DNA of 64,000 nt. It comes from Micromonospora sp. HK10 (GTDB lineage: Bacteria > Actinomycetota > Actinomycetes > Mycobacteriales > Micromonosporaceae). The stretch lies in NCBI RefSeq assembly GCF_000982955.1, contig NZ_KQ058701.1, forward strand, positions 1 through 64,000, read 5' to 3'. The number at the start of each line of letters is the position of its first letter. Position 1 is the first letter of the stretch. The notes beneath the pieces are model-generated. The model was not told where the DNA came from, did no database searches, and was given only the letters and a program-made list of their open reading frames with translations. This document shows positions 15,634 to 24,041 of the stretch, piece by piece. A program made the translations under genes and the position numbers.

Positions 15634-16959
15634 ATGCGACCGTTCCGCCGCCTGACCGCCCTCGCCGCCCTGGCCACCCTGCTGGTCACCGCCGCACCAC
15701 CGAGCACCGCCGGCGCGCACGGCCGCACCGGCTACCACCGGGTCGGCTACTTCACCCAGTGGGGCATCTACGGCCGGGCCTTCCCGGTCAAGAAGCTCGA
15801 CACCTCCGGGGCGGCCAGCCGGCTCACCCACGTCAACTACGCCTTCGGCAACGTCAGCCCCGACGGGCGCTGCTATCTGGACGGCGGGCCGGGCGAGGGC
15901 GACGCGTGGGCCGACTACCAGCGTCCGGTGCCGGCCGAGGAGAGCGTGGACGGCGTCGCCGACGCCTGGGGCGAACCCCTCAACGGCAACTTCGGCCAGC
16001 TGGCCAAGCTCAAGGCCCGGCACCCCGGCCTGCAGGTGCTGATCTCGCTGGGCGGCTGGAGCTGGTCGACGTACTTCTCCGACGCCGCCCGCACCCCGCA
16101 GTCGCGCCGCGCGTTCGTCGCCTCCTGCATCGACCTCTACCTCAAGGGCAACCTGCCGGTCCTGGACGGCGGCAGCGGCGGTCCGGGGGCCGCCGCCGGC
16201 GTCTTCGACGGCTTCGACCTGGACTGGGAGTGGCCCAACTGGCCGGGGGAACCGGGCAACGTGATCCGCCCCGAGGACCGGCAGAACTTCACCGCGCTGC
16301 TCGCCGAGTTCCGCCGGCAGCTCGACGCGTACGGCCGGCAGACCGGCCGGCACCATTCGCTCACCGCGTTCCTGCCGGCCAACCCGGCCACCATGGACGC
16401 CGGCTACGAGGGCCGCAAGATCTTCCGGTACCTGGACTTCGCCACCGTGCAGGGGTACGACTTCCACGGCACCTGGGAGCCGGTGACCAACCAGCAGTCG
16501 GCGCTGCGCGTGCCGGCCGGCGCACCCGGCTCCCCCGACTTCTCCGCCGAGGTGGCGATCGACGCCTGGCTGGCCCGCGGCGCCCCGCGCGGCAAACTGG
16601 TCCTCGGCATCCCCTACTACGGTCGCGGCTGGACCGGCGTGACCGGCGGCGGGGACGGGCTGTTCCAGCCGGCGACCGGTCCCGCCCCGGCCACCTTCGA
16701 GCCCGGCTCCGAGGACTACAAGCAGCTCAAGACCCTGCCCGGCAAGGGCTTCACCGTCCACCGCGACCTGCGCGCCGGGCACGCCTGGCTGTTCGACGGC
16801 ACGACCTTCTGGACGTACGACGACCCGGCGGTGGTGCTGCAGAAGACGCGCTACATCCGGCGGGCCGGCCTGGCCGGGGCGATGGTCTGGTCGCTCGACG
16901 GCGACGACGACCACGCCACGTTGACCAGGACGATCGGCCTCGGGCTCGGCACCCCGTAG
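15634..16959 (+). CDS. Secreted GH18 chitinase
   Basis: 441 residues from ATG 15634 (GGGAG 5 nt upstream; a GTG at 15622 is possible). The first about 30 residues are a Sec-type signal peptide (MRPFRRLTALAALATLLVTA, cleavage near AGA-HG). The catalytic motif FDGFDLDWEWP fits DxxDxDxE, with Glu near residue 199 as acid/base. HVNYAFGNV, LISLGGWSWS and GAMVWSLDGDD are further GH18 signatures. No carbohydrate-binding domain is present, so this is a compact catalytic enzyme acting on chitin outside the cell. Confidence 0.92.
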   Translation: MRPFRRLTALAALATLLVTAAPPSTAGAHGRTGYHRVGYFTQWGIYGRAFPVKKLDTSGAASRLTHVNYAFGNVSPDGRCYLDGGPGEGDAWADYQRPVPAEESVDGVADAWGEPLNGNFGQLAKLKARHPGLQVLISLGGWSWSTYFSDAARTPQSRRAFVASCIDLYLKGNLPVLDGGSGGPGAAAGVFDGFDLDWEWPNWPGEPGNVIRPEDRQNFTALLAEFRRQLDAYGRQTGRHHSLTAFLPANPATMDAGYEGRKIFRYLDFATVQGYDFHGTWEPVTNQQSALRVPAGAPGSPDFSAEVAIDAWLARGAPRGKLVLGIPYYGRGWTGVTGGGDGLFQPATGPAPATFEPGSEDYKQLKTLPGKGFTVHRDLRAGHAWLFDGTTFWTYDDPAVVLQKTRYIRRAGLAGAMVWSLDGDDDHATLTRTIGLGLGTP

Positions 16960-17048
16960 CGGCCGCCGGCCGAACCCCGGCCACCGCCGGCCGGACCCCG
17001 GCCACCGCCGACCGCCACCGGTCGGCGGTGCGCCCGGGACCCGGAAAT

Positions 17049-17082
17049 CCGGTACGGGTGCCGGCCCGTACCGGGATAGCGT
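17049..17082 (+). promoter_or_regulatory. Leaderless promoter overlapped by a 10-bp-arm palindrome
   Basis: CCGGTACGGG (17049-17058) and CCCGTACCGG (17065-17074) are perfect inverted repeats around TGCCGG, immediately upstream of the TAGCGT -10 box at 17077-17082. The ATG at 17089 is 6 nt beyond the -10, so the mRNA is probably leaderless. The palindrome covers the -35/-10 spacer and is well placed for a repressor. Confidence 0.6.
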
Positions 17083-17088
17083 GCCGGC

Positions 17089-17997
17089 ATGGCCGCCCGC
17101 ACCGACGTACCCCGCCTGGAGTTCCACACCGACCCGGGCGTGTTCCTCGCCGCGGCCGGTGACCACCTCTCCGCCGATCCCGTGGTCAGCACGGTGGTGG
17201 CCACCCTGGCCGAGCGGACCCGGGCGGCGCGGGCCGACGGGATCGCGCAGCCCGCCCGGAACTGGTGGCTGGTGGTCCGCGACGGCGCCGGCGCGGTGGT
17301 CGGCGCCGGGATGCGCAGCGCGCCGTACCCGCCCTACCCGCCGTTCCTGCTGCCGATGCCCGACGAGGCGGCCGTGGCGCTGGCCCGGGCGCTGCACGAG
17401 CGCGGCGAGGAGGTGCGCGCCGTGAACGGGGCCCTGCCCGCCGTCGAGCGCTGCGCCGCCGAACTGGCCCGGCTCGCCGGCGGCCGGGTCGAGGTCAGCC
17501 AGCACACCCGGCTGCACGAGCTGGGCGACCTGGTGCGGCCGGACCCGGTGCCCGGCGCGCTGATTGTCGCCACGGAGGACGACGTGGACCTGGTCGCGCG
17601 GTGGTACGACGCGTTCATGGGCGACGCCGACGAGCAGGCCGGCCGGCCCCGGGGCGCCACCGCGCACGAGGCCCCCGAGCGTACGGACCTGCTGCGCCGA
17701 ATCGGGACCGGCCGGGTCTGGTTCTGGACCGACGGGACGGGGCGACCGGTGCACCTGACCGCCGCCAACCCGCCGGCGTTCGGGGTCGCCCGCGTCGGCC
17801 CGGTGTACACGCCGCCGGAGCAGCGCGGGCGCGGCTGGGCCAGCAACGCCGTCGCCGAGGTCTCCCGGCGGCTCCAGGCCGGCGGCGAGCGGGTGTGCCT
17901 CTACACCGACCAGGCCAACCCGACCTCGAACAAGATCTACGCCAACCTCGGCTACCGGCCGGTGGTCGACATGGCCAACCTGGTCATCGTCCCCTGA
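17089..17997 (+). CDS. GNAT-family N-acetyltransferase
   Basis: 302 residues. The C-terminal half is a GNAT domain: VARVGPVYTPPEQRGRGWAS contains the RGRGxA acetyl-CoA loop, and CLYTDQANPTSNKIYANLGY is the usual end of the fold. The N-terminal half is a diverged second GNAT-like region that probably shapes the acceptor site. It is expressed from its own promoter with an overlapping palindrome. Acceptor unknown. Confidence 0.85.
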   Translation: MAARTDVPRLEFHTDPGVFLAAAGDHLSADPVVSTVVATLAERTRAARADGIAQPARNWWLVVRDGAGAVVGAGMRSAPYPPYPPFLLPMPDEAAVALARALHERGEEVRAVNGALPAVERCAAELARLAGGRVEVSQHTRLHELGDLVRPDPVPGALIVATEDDVDLVARWYDAFMGDADEQAGRPRGATAHEAPERTDLLRRIGTGRVWFWTDGTGRPVHLTAANPPAFGVARVGPVYTPPEQRGRGWASNAVAEVSRRLQAGGERVCLYTDQANPTSNKIYANLGYRPVVDMANLVIVP

Positions 17998-18120
17998 CGC
18001 CGGCCGGCGCCGACCTCGACCAGCCGGCCGCGCCTCCGGACCGCCGGCTCGCCGACCCCCGACCGGAGCGGCGCGCGGCACACAGCCGGTCCGCGCCGGC
18101 CGGGCGGAGGTGCGCGCCCG

Positions 18121-18615
18121 TCAGGTGATCGCCAGCAACACGGCCTGACCGCTCGTCGCGGCCGAGTGGTAGAACCGCCGCAGGTCGGCGAGGTGCGGCA
18201 TGAGGAAGTCGAAGTCGTCGGCGGCGTTGGTCCACGCCTGCGGGTAGATCTCGGCGGCCGTCATGGCGTCCGGATCGCAGCGGGCCCGCAGGGTCGCCAT
18301 GTCGAGCGTGTCCAGCCCGGTGGCGACCGCCCGGACGCCGTCCGGATCGAGCAGCCGGGGCCTGCCGTAGCCACCGTCCTCGCCGATCTCGACGCCGCCG
18401 AGGATCGCCGCCCCGGCGCCCTCGCCGACCTGCCACGTCGTCCCGGTGAGCAGGTAGTGGATGCCGTGCCAGGACTTGCCCAGGTCAAGCTCCGGCATCT
18501 CGGCCTCGTCGTCGTCCAGATCCCCGTAGAGCAGCAGGTCGACAACGGACTCGTCGGCGCGCACGTCGGCCCACTCCTCGGCCGACAACCGGCGCCCGAT
18601 CAACTCCATGCCCAC
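18121..18615 (-). CDS. DUF1877 (YfbM-like) protein
   Basis: 164 residues if the GTG at 18615 is used, which has GAGAGGGG about 7 nt upstream; the ATG at 18609 two codons later is the alternative. ELDLGKSWHGIHYLLTGT, GYGRPRLLDPDGVRAVATGL and DFLMPHLADLRRFYHSAA match the DUF1877 family of small soluble proteins of unknown function. No partner genes are evident. Confidence 0.83.
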   Translation of the reverse strand: MGMELIGRRLSAEEWADVRADESVVDLLLYGDLDDDEAEMPELDLGKSWHGIHYLLTGTTWQVGEGAGAAILGGVEIGEDGGYGRPRLLDPDGVRAVATGLDTLDMATLRARCDPDAMTAAEIYPQAWTNAADDFDFLMPHLADLRRFYHSAATSGQAVLLAIT

Positions 18616-18737
18616 GAAGCGGCCCCTCTCCCGTCGCCGGCGTGCGGCCCCGCCGTCCGGCGGTCTCGTCCGGCGGCACCGTACCGCAGGCCCGATCCGT
18701 CCTCGGATGCCGGGCAAGCGCGGGCCACCGCCGCCGG

Positions 18738-19519
18738 TCACGGCCCGCCGATCCGGTCGAGGAGGAACCGCGCGGTGCTGTCGGTGACGTCGGCGAAGTA
18801 GGGCCGTTGCCGGGGTAGTGGAATCCGTGCCCGGCCTGGTGGTACTCGCGTAGCCGGCACTCGTTGCCGGCACGCACCAGCGCGTCCCGGAACCGCCGCA
18901 CCCGGTCGATCGGCTCGATCGCGTCGCGGGTGCCGTGGTGAATCAGCATGGGCGGATTTCCCGGCCGCACGTACCGGATCAGCGAGTAGTCGGCCAGCCT
19001 GTCCACGGCGACCCCGACCTGGCCTGCGAGGTGCCGCCGCGCCGCCGGATCCAAGGCGCGCAGGTCCAGCCCCGCCGGATTGAGGGCCACCACGGCTGCG
19101 ACGGCGGCCTCCGGTGCCGGGGCGGGCCCGTGCGGGGCGGTCATCGCGGCGACCAGGGCGAGATGTGCCCCGGCCGAACTGCCGCCCGAGGCCAGCTGCC
19201 GTGCCGTCAGGCCCTGGAGCGCGGCCAACTGCCGGACCTGTGCGACCGCGCGTCGGACGTCGGCGACGCAGTCGTCGATGCTGGCCGCGCCCTGATCGAG
19301 CAGCCGGTAACCGGCGGAGACCGCGAAGATCCCGCGCGAGGCGAGTTTCCGGCAGTGCGGGGCCAGCCCGTCGGCCGATCCGCCGCGCAACGCACCGCCG
19401 TGGAACAGGACGATCCCGGCGCGGGGCCGCGCCCCGTCGCCCGGCGCGAAGAGCAGCAGGGGCAGTTCCCTGCCGTCGGCGGCCGCATAGCGCGTCGCGG
19501 ACTCGCGGCAGGCGGTCAT
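18738..19519 (-). pseudogene. Alpha/beta-hydrolase (acetylesterase-like) with a 3' frameshift
   Basis: Reads as an intact esterase for about 240 residues from ATG 19519: IVLFHGGALRGGSADG (oxyanion HGG), ASGGSSAGAHLAL (GxSxG), HHGTRDAIEP (acid) and QAGHGFHYPGNGP (catalytic His). At 18798-18805 the frame shifts by one base: the other frame continues as YFADVTDSTARFLL and stops at 18740-18738, exactly like the normal family C terminus. As written, the frame instead runs on to 18485 through the DUF1877 start. Either a genuine one-base deletion or a sequencing error; all triad residues precede the break, so activity could survive. Confidence 0.75.
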
Positions 19520-19583
19520 GACGGACGACGTTGCCAGGTCCGGCTGTCGCGGTGCCGGACCGGTGGCCACCTGCCGGCGCGGC

Positions 19584-20486
19584 TCACCAGCCGACCGAGG
19601 TGAGGCTGATCGGGGTGAGCCGGCGTACCTCCGGCTCGATCCACTGGGCCGCGGTGACCAGCTTGACCAGCCGGTCGATGGTCTCCGGCGGGCCGGCCAC
19701 GAAGCTGCGCCGGTCGGCCGGGCAGCCGTACCGGTCGTCGAAGCAGCCACCGTCTAGGGCCCGGACCGCCATGCCCGCCTCGGCGGCGAGCAGCAGGCCG
19801 GCCGGCAGGTCGACCGCCTCGGGCCGGTAGCCGACGATGCCGTCGATGTCGCCGCGGGCCAGCATCACCCAGGACAGCAGCGGCGCCCACAGTTGCAGCA
19901 CCCGCCGCGCGGTGGAGTCGAGCACCACCTTCAGGGCGCGGGCGGTGCTGTCGTCGCGGCGTACCTCGTGGCCCTGGGTCCAGGCCAGCACCGGCGCGGC
20001 CGGCACCGGCCGGCGCGGCGCGTGCAGCGGCCGACCGGCGCCGCCCGCGGTGTGCACGAAGGCGCCCTGGCCGCGCACGGCGGACCAGGTGCGGCCGGCG
20101 ACCGGGTCGTGCACCACGCCGAGCACCGGCGAGCCCTGCTCGCACAGCGCGATGCCCACCACGTACGCGGGCAGCCCGATCGCCACGTTGTTGGTGCCGT
20201 CGAGCGGGTCCACCAGCCAGGCCCAGGACTCGTCGGCGGCGTACTGGCCGCCCTCCTCGGCGATCACCCCGTGCCCGGGCCAGCGGGCCCGGATCCGCTC
20301 CACGATCAGCCGTTCGGCGGCCAGGTCCAGGTCGGTGACCAGGTCACCGGAGTCGTTCTTGGCCCGGGCGTGCAGCTCGCCCCGGGTGCCCCGGCGGAGC
20401 AGCCGCCCGGCGTCCCGGGCCGCCGCCACCGCGAACCGGTGCGCGTCGCGCAGGTCGGGTCCGCCTCTGCCCGGCTCCACGTCCAT
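19584..20486 (-). CDS. Inositol-monophosphatase/CysQ-family phosphatase
   Basis: 300 residues, ATG after GGAGGAGCC. The Mg2+-site motifs are VIAEEGG (E), WLVDPLDGTNNVAIG (DPLDGT) and EAVDLPAGLLLAAEAGM (the second-domain D). The family includes inositol monophosphatases and 3'(2'),5'-bisphosphate nucleotidases. It lies 16 nt downstream of the cupin-like gene and completes a three-gene operon, so it may process a phosphorylated small molecule linked to that system. Confidence 0.87.
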   Translation of the reverse strand: MDVEPGRGGPDLRDAHRFAVAAARDAGRLLRRGTRGELHARAKNDSGDLVTDLDLAAERLIVERIRARWPGHGVIAEEGGQYAADESWAWLVDPLDGTNNVAIGLPAYVVGIALCEQGSPVLGVVHDPVAGRTWSAVRGQGAFVHTAGGAGRPLHAPRRPVPAAPVLAWTQGHEVRRDDSTARALKVVLDSTARRVLQLWAPLLSWVMLARGDIDGIVGYRPEAVDLPAGLLLAAEAGMAVRALDGGCFDDRYGCPADRRSFVAGPPETIDRLVKLVTAAQWIEPEVRRLTPISLTSVGW

Positions 20487-20502
20487 GGCTCCTCCAAGCT
20501 GG

Positions 20503-21156
20503 TCAGCCCCGTGCCAACAGTCGGGATATCGCCCGGGCCAGCCGGGCCGTCTCCGCCGGGTCGCAGCGGTCCCGGCGGACCCGGTGGCTGTGCCCGTCCA
20601 CCGCGCCGAGGCTCAGGTCGCGGACGCCGGGGGTGGTCCGGCCCAGCGCCACGGTCACCGCCGGCTGTCCCGGCTCCACCTCGGAGGTGTGGAACCCGCC
20701 CGCGCGCAGCGCGTACGAGTCGCCGGCCGAGTGGCTCTCCACGGCGGCGGTCACCGCGGTGACCAGCCGGTCGGTGGCCGCCATCTCGTCGACGTCGCCG
20801 TGGCTGCGCACCTCGTAGACCCGCCACGCCGGGTCGGCGCGGGCGTCGGTCACCTCGATCAGCTCGTTGCGGACCCGGCCGTGCAGCACGTGGCTGAGCA
20901 GGTCCCAGCTGTGCGAGTGCATGGTGGAGGTGGTCGGCCGCACCGGCGACGGGTCGGCCGGCCAGGCGTGCACGCAGATGCCGTCCGGGCCGGAGCGGTC
21001 CACCGGCAGGCAGGTGAAGCCGAGCGGGTGGCGTACGGCCCGCAGCGGCCGCCGCCCCGCCCCGACATCGTCGAGGACGTCCAGCACCCAGCCGCGCAGC
21101 AACTCCGGCCGGGTGCCCCGGTCGATCTCCCGTTCGAGGTCGGCGTAACTCATCAT
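20503..21156 (-). CDS. Cupin-fold protein of unknown function
   Basis: 217 residues; the ATG overlaps the stop of the upstream membrane gene by 4 nt. STMHSHSWDLLSHVLHGRVRNEL resembles cupin motif 1 (HxHxW...G), and SYALRAGGFHTSEVEPGQPA resembles motif 2 with a later His, suggesting a metal site like that of cysteine-dioxygenase-type cupins. No enzyme activity can be named. Position between a membrane protein and an IMPase-like phosphatase suggests joint function. Confidence 0.7.
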   Translation of the reverse strand: MMSYADLEREIDRGTRPELLRGWVLDVLDDVGAGRRPLRAVRHPLGFTCLPVDRSGPDGICVHAWPADPSPVRPTTSTMHSHSWDLLSHVLHGRVRNELIEVTDARADPAWRVYEVRSHGDVDEMAATDRLVTAVTAAVESHSAGDSYALRAGGFHTSEVEPGQPAVTVALGRTTPGVRDLSLGAVDGHSHRVRRDRCDPAETARLARAISRLLARG

Positions 21157-22154
21157 GTGTAGGGGTTCCTCGCCTGGATGGCCCGGCCCACGATGTCGGC
21201 GACCTCGCGGTCGCCGAAGGACCGGGGCAGCGGCAGCCCGAGCGCGGTGAACAGGCGGCGGACCTGCTCCACCGAGGGCTCGTCGTCGAGTTTGACCGCC
21301 GCGGCGGCCTCGATCGGCACCCGTCTGCTCTGCTCGCGGCTGTACTGGAGCTCGATGTTGAACCGGTTGTAGTAGAGCTCCTTGCGGTCGATCCGCAGCG
21401 CCGGGGTCTGCGGGTTCTCCTGGGTGATGATGACGCAGCTCGACGAGAGGTCGTAGCGGAAGGTGGTCATCTGCGCGGAGAGCCGCACGTCGATGGTGAG
21501 CAGCCCGGAGCGTTGCAGGTGCCAGCAGGCGGCCAGCACGGTGGCGTACGACTCCTTGCGGGTGCGGTCGACGGTCCACCGCTCCCCCGGCGCGTCCGGG
21601 GCGAGGCTGCGCCGGAACCGCGCGTACCGCTCGCAGACCTCCTCGTCGGTCGGGTCGATGATCTCGATGGCGACGTGCAGGGTGGCGTTGCGCCGGCGGG
21701 CGTGCTCCAGACACTCGGGGAGGGTGACCGCGCGGGTGAAGGTGCCGGTGCCGCCCTTGAACGTCCAGCGGTCGGTGTGCCGGCGCGCCTCGGCCAGCGC
21801 CTGACCGACCTCGCTGCCGTGCAGCACCCGGACCATGGAGACGCTGTCGATCGCCTCCCGGGCCCGGTTCAGCGCCCCCTCCGGCCCGGTGATCTCCCGC
21901 ATCTGGGGCACCAGGTCGGTGAGCCGGTCCCGGGTGTCCCGGACCACCTGGCGGAGCTGGTGCTCGGCGGTCTCCCGGCGCAGCCGGTCGCGCAGCAGGG
22001 CCTGGGCGAGCAGCGCGAGGATCAGCAGGATCGCGCTGTTCACCACCTCCTGGCTGACCGTGCTGGTCAGCCCGAGGACCGCGACGGTCAGGGCGAGGAG
22101 CAGACCGATGAACGCGTCGAGATTGTTGACGACCCAGGTGAACAGGCGCGCCAT
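21153..22154 (-). CDS. Membrane-anchored protein with a PLD-like cytoplasmic domain
   Basis: 333 residues. Two N-terminal membrane helices (about 10-30 and 37-52), a charged coil, then a cytoplasmic domain with MVRVLHGSEVGQALAEARRH and WTFKGGTGTFTRAVTLPECL, which by eye resembles the first half of PLD-like folds, although no HxKxxxxD motif is seen. GGGGGA precedes the ATG. A relatively AT-rich stretch with TTGACA (about 22200) lies just upstream. First gene of the membrane/cupin/phosphatase operon; possibly a sensor. Function unknown. Confidence 0.65.
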   Translation of the reverse strand: MARLFTWVVNNLDAFIGLLLALTVAVLGLTSTVSQEVVNSAILLILALLAQALLRDRLRRETAEHQLRQVVRDTRDRLTDLVPQMREITGPEGALNRAREAIDSVSMVRVLHGSEVGQALAEARRHTDRWTFKGGTGTFTRAVTLPECLEHARRRNATLHVAIEIIDPTDEEVCERYARFRRSLAPDAPGERWTVDRTRKESYATVLAACWHLQRSGLLTIDVRLSAQMTTFRYDLSSSCVIITQENPQTPALRIDRKELYYNRFNIELQYSREQSRRVPIEAAAAVKLDDEPSVEQVRRLFTALGLPLPRSFGDREVADIVGRAIQARNPYT

Positions 22155-22209
22155 GACATCCCCCGGTCGACGACGGAATCCCCATGATAGCCCTTTGTCA
22201 ATATCACCA

Positions 22210-23001
22210 TCACGCGCTGTTCGGTCGCTTCGGCACGGCCGGTGACGGCGGGCCGGGCAGCCGGCGGGCCGCGCAGATCAGCGACCCGCCGAGCCCGGGC
22301 GCGACCCGGGCCAGCAGCCGGGAGGTGACCCAGCGCCCGCCGGGCAGCCGCCAGCCGACGTGGTTGGAGCGGATCGCCACCGGCTCGAAGCCGACCCGGC
22401 GCAGCACCCGGCGCAGCAGCGACGCGGTGAACGGGCGGATGTGCAGCCACAGGTAGGGGTGCAGCGGGTCCACCTGGCGCGGCGCGCGGCCGGCCAGGAA
22501 GGCCAGCCGGTCCTGGACGGTGGCCAGGTTGGGGGTGGTGAGCACCAGCAGCCCGCCCGGGACCAGCACCCGGTGGCACTCGCGGAGCAGGGCCACCGGA
22601 TCGTAGACGTGCTCGATCAGCTCACCGGTGAGCAGCCCGGCGAAGCTGCCCGCGCGGAACGGCAGGCCCCGGGTGGCGTCCAGGCAGACCGGCAGCGCCC
22701 GCCCGGCGGCGGCCCGCCGGGCCGCGCCAAGCGCGGTCTCCGCCATGTCGGCCAGCACCAACGGGCCGGGCAGCCGCGCCGGGTCCAGCATGCCGCGCGG
22801 GCCGCAGCCCAGCTCCAGCACCGGTCCGCCGCCACCCACCCCGGCGCGCACCAGCCGGGCCGCGACCGCCCGGCGGACCCGGTGGTACGGGTCCTCGACG
22901 TACCCGTTGACCTGCGCGCCGTCGTGATAGCTGCGCCGGTTGGCGCGGCGGCCGTGGGCCTGCGCGCTGCCCGACGGCACCCCGGTCGGCGGCTCGGCCA
23001 T
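22210..23001 (-). CDS. Class I SAM-dependent methyltransferase
   Basis: 263 residues from ATG 23001 (GGAGGTGCC upstream). Motif I is VLELGCGPRGML, then LVLADMAETALG, ATRGLPFRAGSFAGLLTGELIEHV and VLVPGGLLVLTTPN. This is the Methyltransf_11/23 pattern. It is divergent from the thioesterase that opens the biosynthetic operon and could belong to that cluster, though it is transcribed away from it. Confidence 0.85.
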   Translation of the reverse strand: MAEPPTGVPSGSAQAHGRRANRRSYHDGAQVNGYVEDPYHRVRRAVAARLVRAGVGGGGPVLELGCGPRGMLDPARLPGPLVLADMAETALGAARRAAAGRALPVCLDATRGLPFRAGSFAGLLTGELIEHVYDPVALLRECHRVLVPGGLLVLTTPNLATVQDRLAFLAGRAPRQVDPLHPYLWLHIRPFTASLLRRVLRRVGFEPVAIRSNHVGWRLPGGRWVTSRLLARVAPGLGGSLICAARRLPGPPSPAVPKRPNSA

Positions 23002-23168
23002 GGCACCTCCACTGCGCTGGTCGCCGGCGACGGCACGGCGGCCGCGCCCGGCGTCCAGCCTCGCACCGTCCCCGGCGTCCCGGTGGCATCCGGCGGCGGT
23101 GTCGGCTGGTGGCCGCCCGCCCGCAGCCGGGCCGAAGCCGCACCGCAGGCAACCCTCATCCGGCGCTA

Positions 23169-23252
23169 AGACCGCCCTCACGGGCCGTTCCTAGCGTCTG
23201 CGGCGTCGGCGACACCACGCCTCGTCGCCGTCGGAGCAGGAACGGGGTACCC
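23169..23252 (+). promoter_or_regulatory. Probable promoter and leader of the + strand biosynthetic operon
   Basis: A TAGCGT -10-like box at 23192-23197 lies 55 nt before the thioesterase ATG at 23253; no strong -35 box is seen 17 bp upstream. GGAGCAGGAACGGGG about 10-20 nt before the ATG includes the ribosome binding site. All genes up to 40553 follow without a gap longer than about 75 nt, so one transcript is plausible. Confidence 0.45.
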
Positions 23253-24041
23253 ATGCCACCGAGCACCGACGCCGCCTGGATCAGCTGCGCGGCGGCCCGC
23301 CCGAGCGCCCGGCTGCGCCTGGTCTGCCTGCCCTACGCGGGGGCGGGCGGCGGCGCGTTCCGGCCGTGGGCGGCCCTCCTCGGCCCGGACGTGGAGCTGT
23401 GGACCGCGCAGTTGCCCGGCCGCGAGCGCCGGCTCGCCGAGCCGCCGGTGACCACCATGGACGCGCTGGCCGCGCCGCTGGTGGCGGCGATCGCCGACCG
23501 GATCCGGCCGCCGTACGCGATCTTCGGGCACAGCATGGGCGCCCTGATCGGCTACGAGGTGGCCCGCCGGCTGGTCGACCGGGGTGGCCCGGCGCCGGAG
23601 CGGCTGGTGGTGTCCGCGGCGCTGCCGCCACAGCGCTCGGCCCGGGCCGGCGCGGCGCACACCCGCGACGACGCCGGGCTCACCGCCTGGCTCCGGGAGC
23701 TGGGCGGGGTGCCCGACGAACTGCTCGCCGACCCCGCCCTGCTCGCGCTGATCCTGCCCACCGTCCGGGCCGACCTGGCGGTGGTCGCCGGCTACCGGCC
23801 GGCGCGGGTGCCGGCGCTGCCGCTACCGGTGGACGCCGTCGCGGCGGCCGACGACCCGCTCGTCGCGCCGGCGGCGGTGGCCGGCTGGGCCGCCTGTACC
23901 AGCGCCGGCTTCACCCACACCGTCGTCCCCGGCGGTCACCTCTACCTGCACGACTCCCCTCCCCCGCTGCACCGCCTGCTGGCCGGCGGACCCGCGCCCG
24001 ACCGGGCCGCCCACGCGTACGCCGAAGGGGCCACCCGATGA
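23253..24041 (+). CDS. Type II (editing) thioesterase
   Basis: 262 residues. RLVCLPYAGAGGGAFRPW, LPGRERRLAEPPVT and the nucleophile motif FGHSMGALIGYE (Ser near residue 94) are hallmarks of stand-alone thioesterases of NRPS/PKS clusters; the catalytic His is in VVPGGHLYLHD. It removes stalled or wrong acyl groups from carrier proteins. The NRPS ATG overlaps its stop (ATGA). Because no in-line TE is visible in either megasynthase block, it might also help release the product. Confidence 0.9.
   Translation: MPPSTDAAWISCAAARPSARLRLVCLPYAGAGGGAFRPWAALLGPDVELWTAQLPGRERRLAEPPVTTMDALAAPLVAAIADRIRPPYAIFGHSMGALIGYEVARRLVDRGGPAPERLVVSAALPPQRSARAGAAHTRDDAGLTAWLRELGGVPDELLADPALLALILPTVRADLAVVAGYRPARVPALPLPVDAVAAADDPLVAPAAVAGWAACTSAGFTHTVVPGGHLYLHDSPPPLHRLLAGGPAPDRAAHAYAEGATR

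Noticed and set aside
15586..18081. 831-residue minus-strand frame
   Set aside because: Antisense to the chitinase and GNAT genes, which have clear motifs and start signals.
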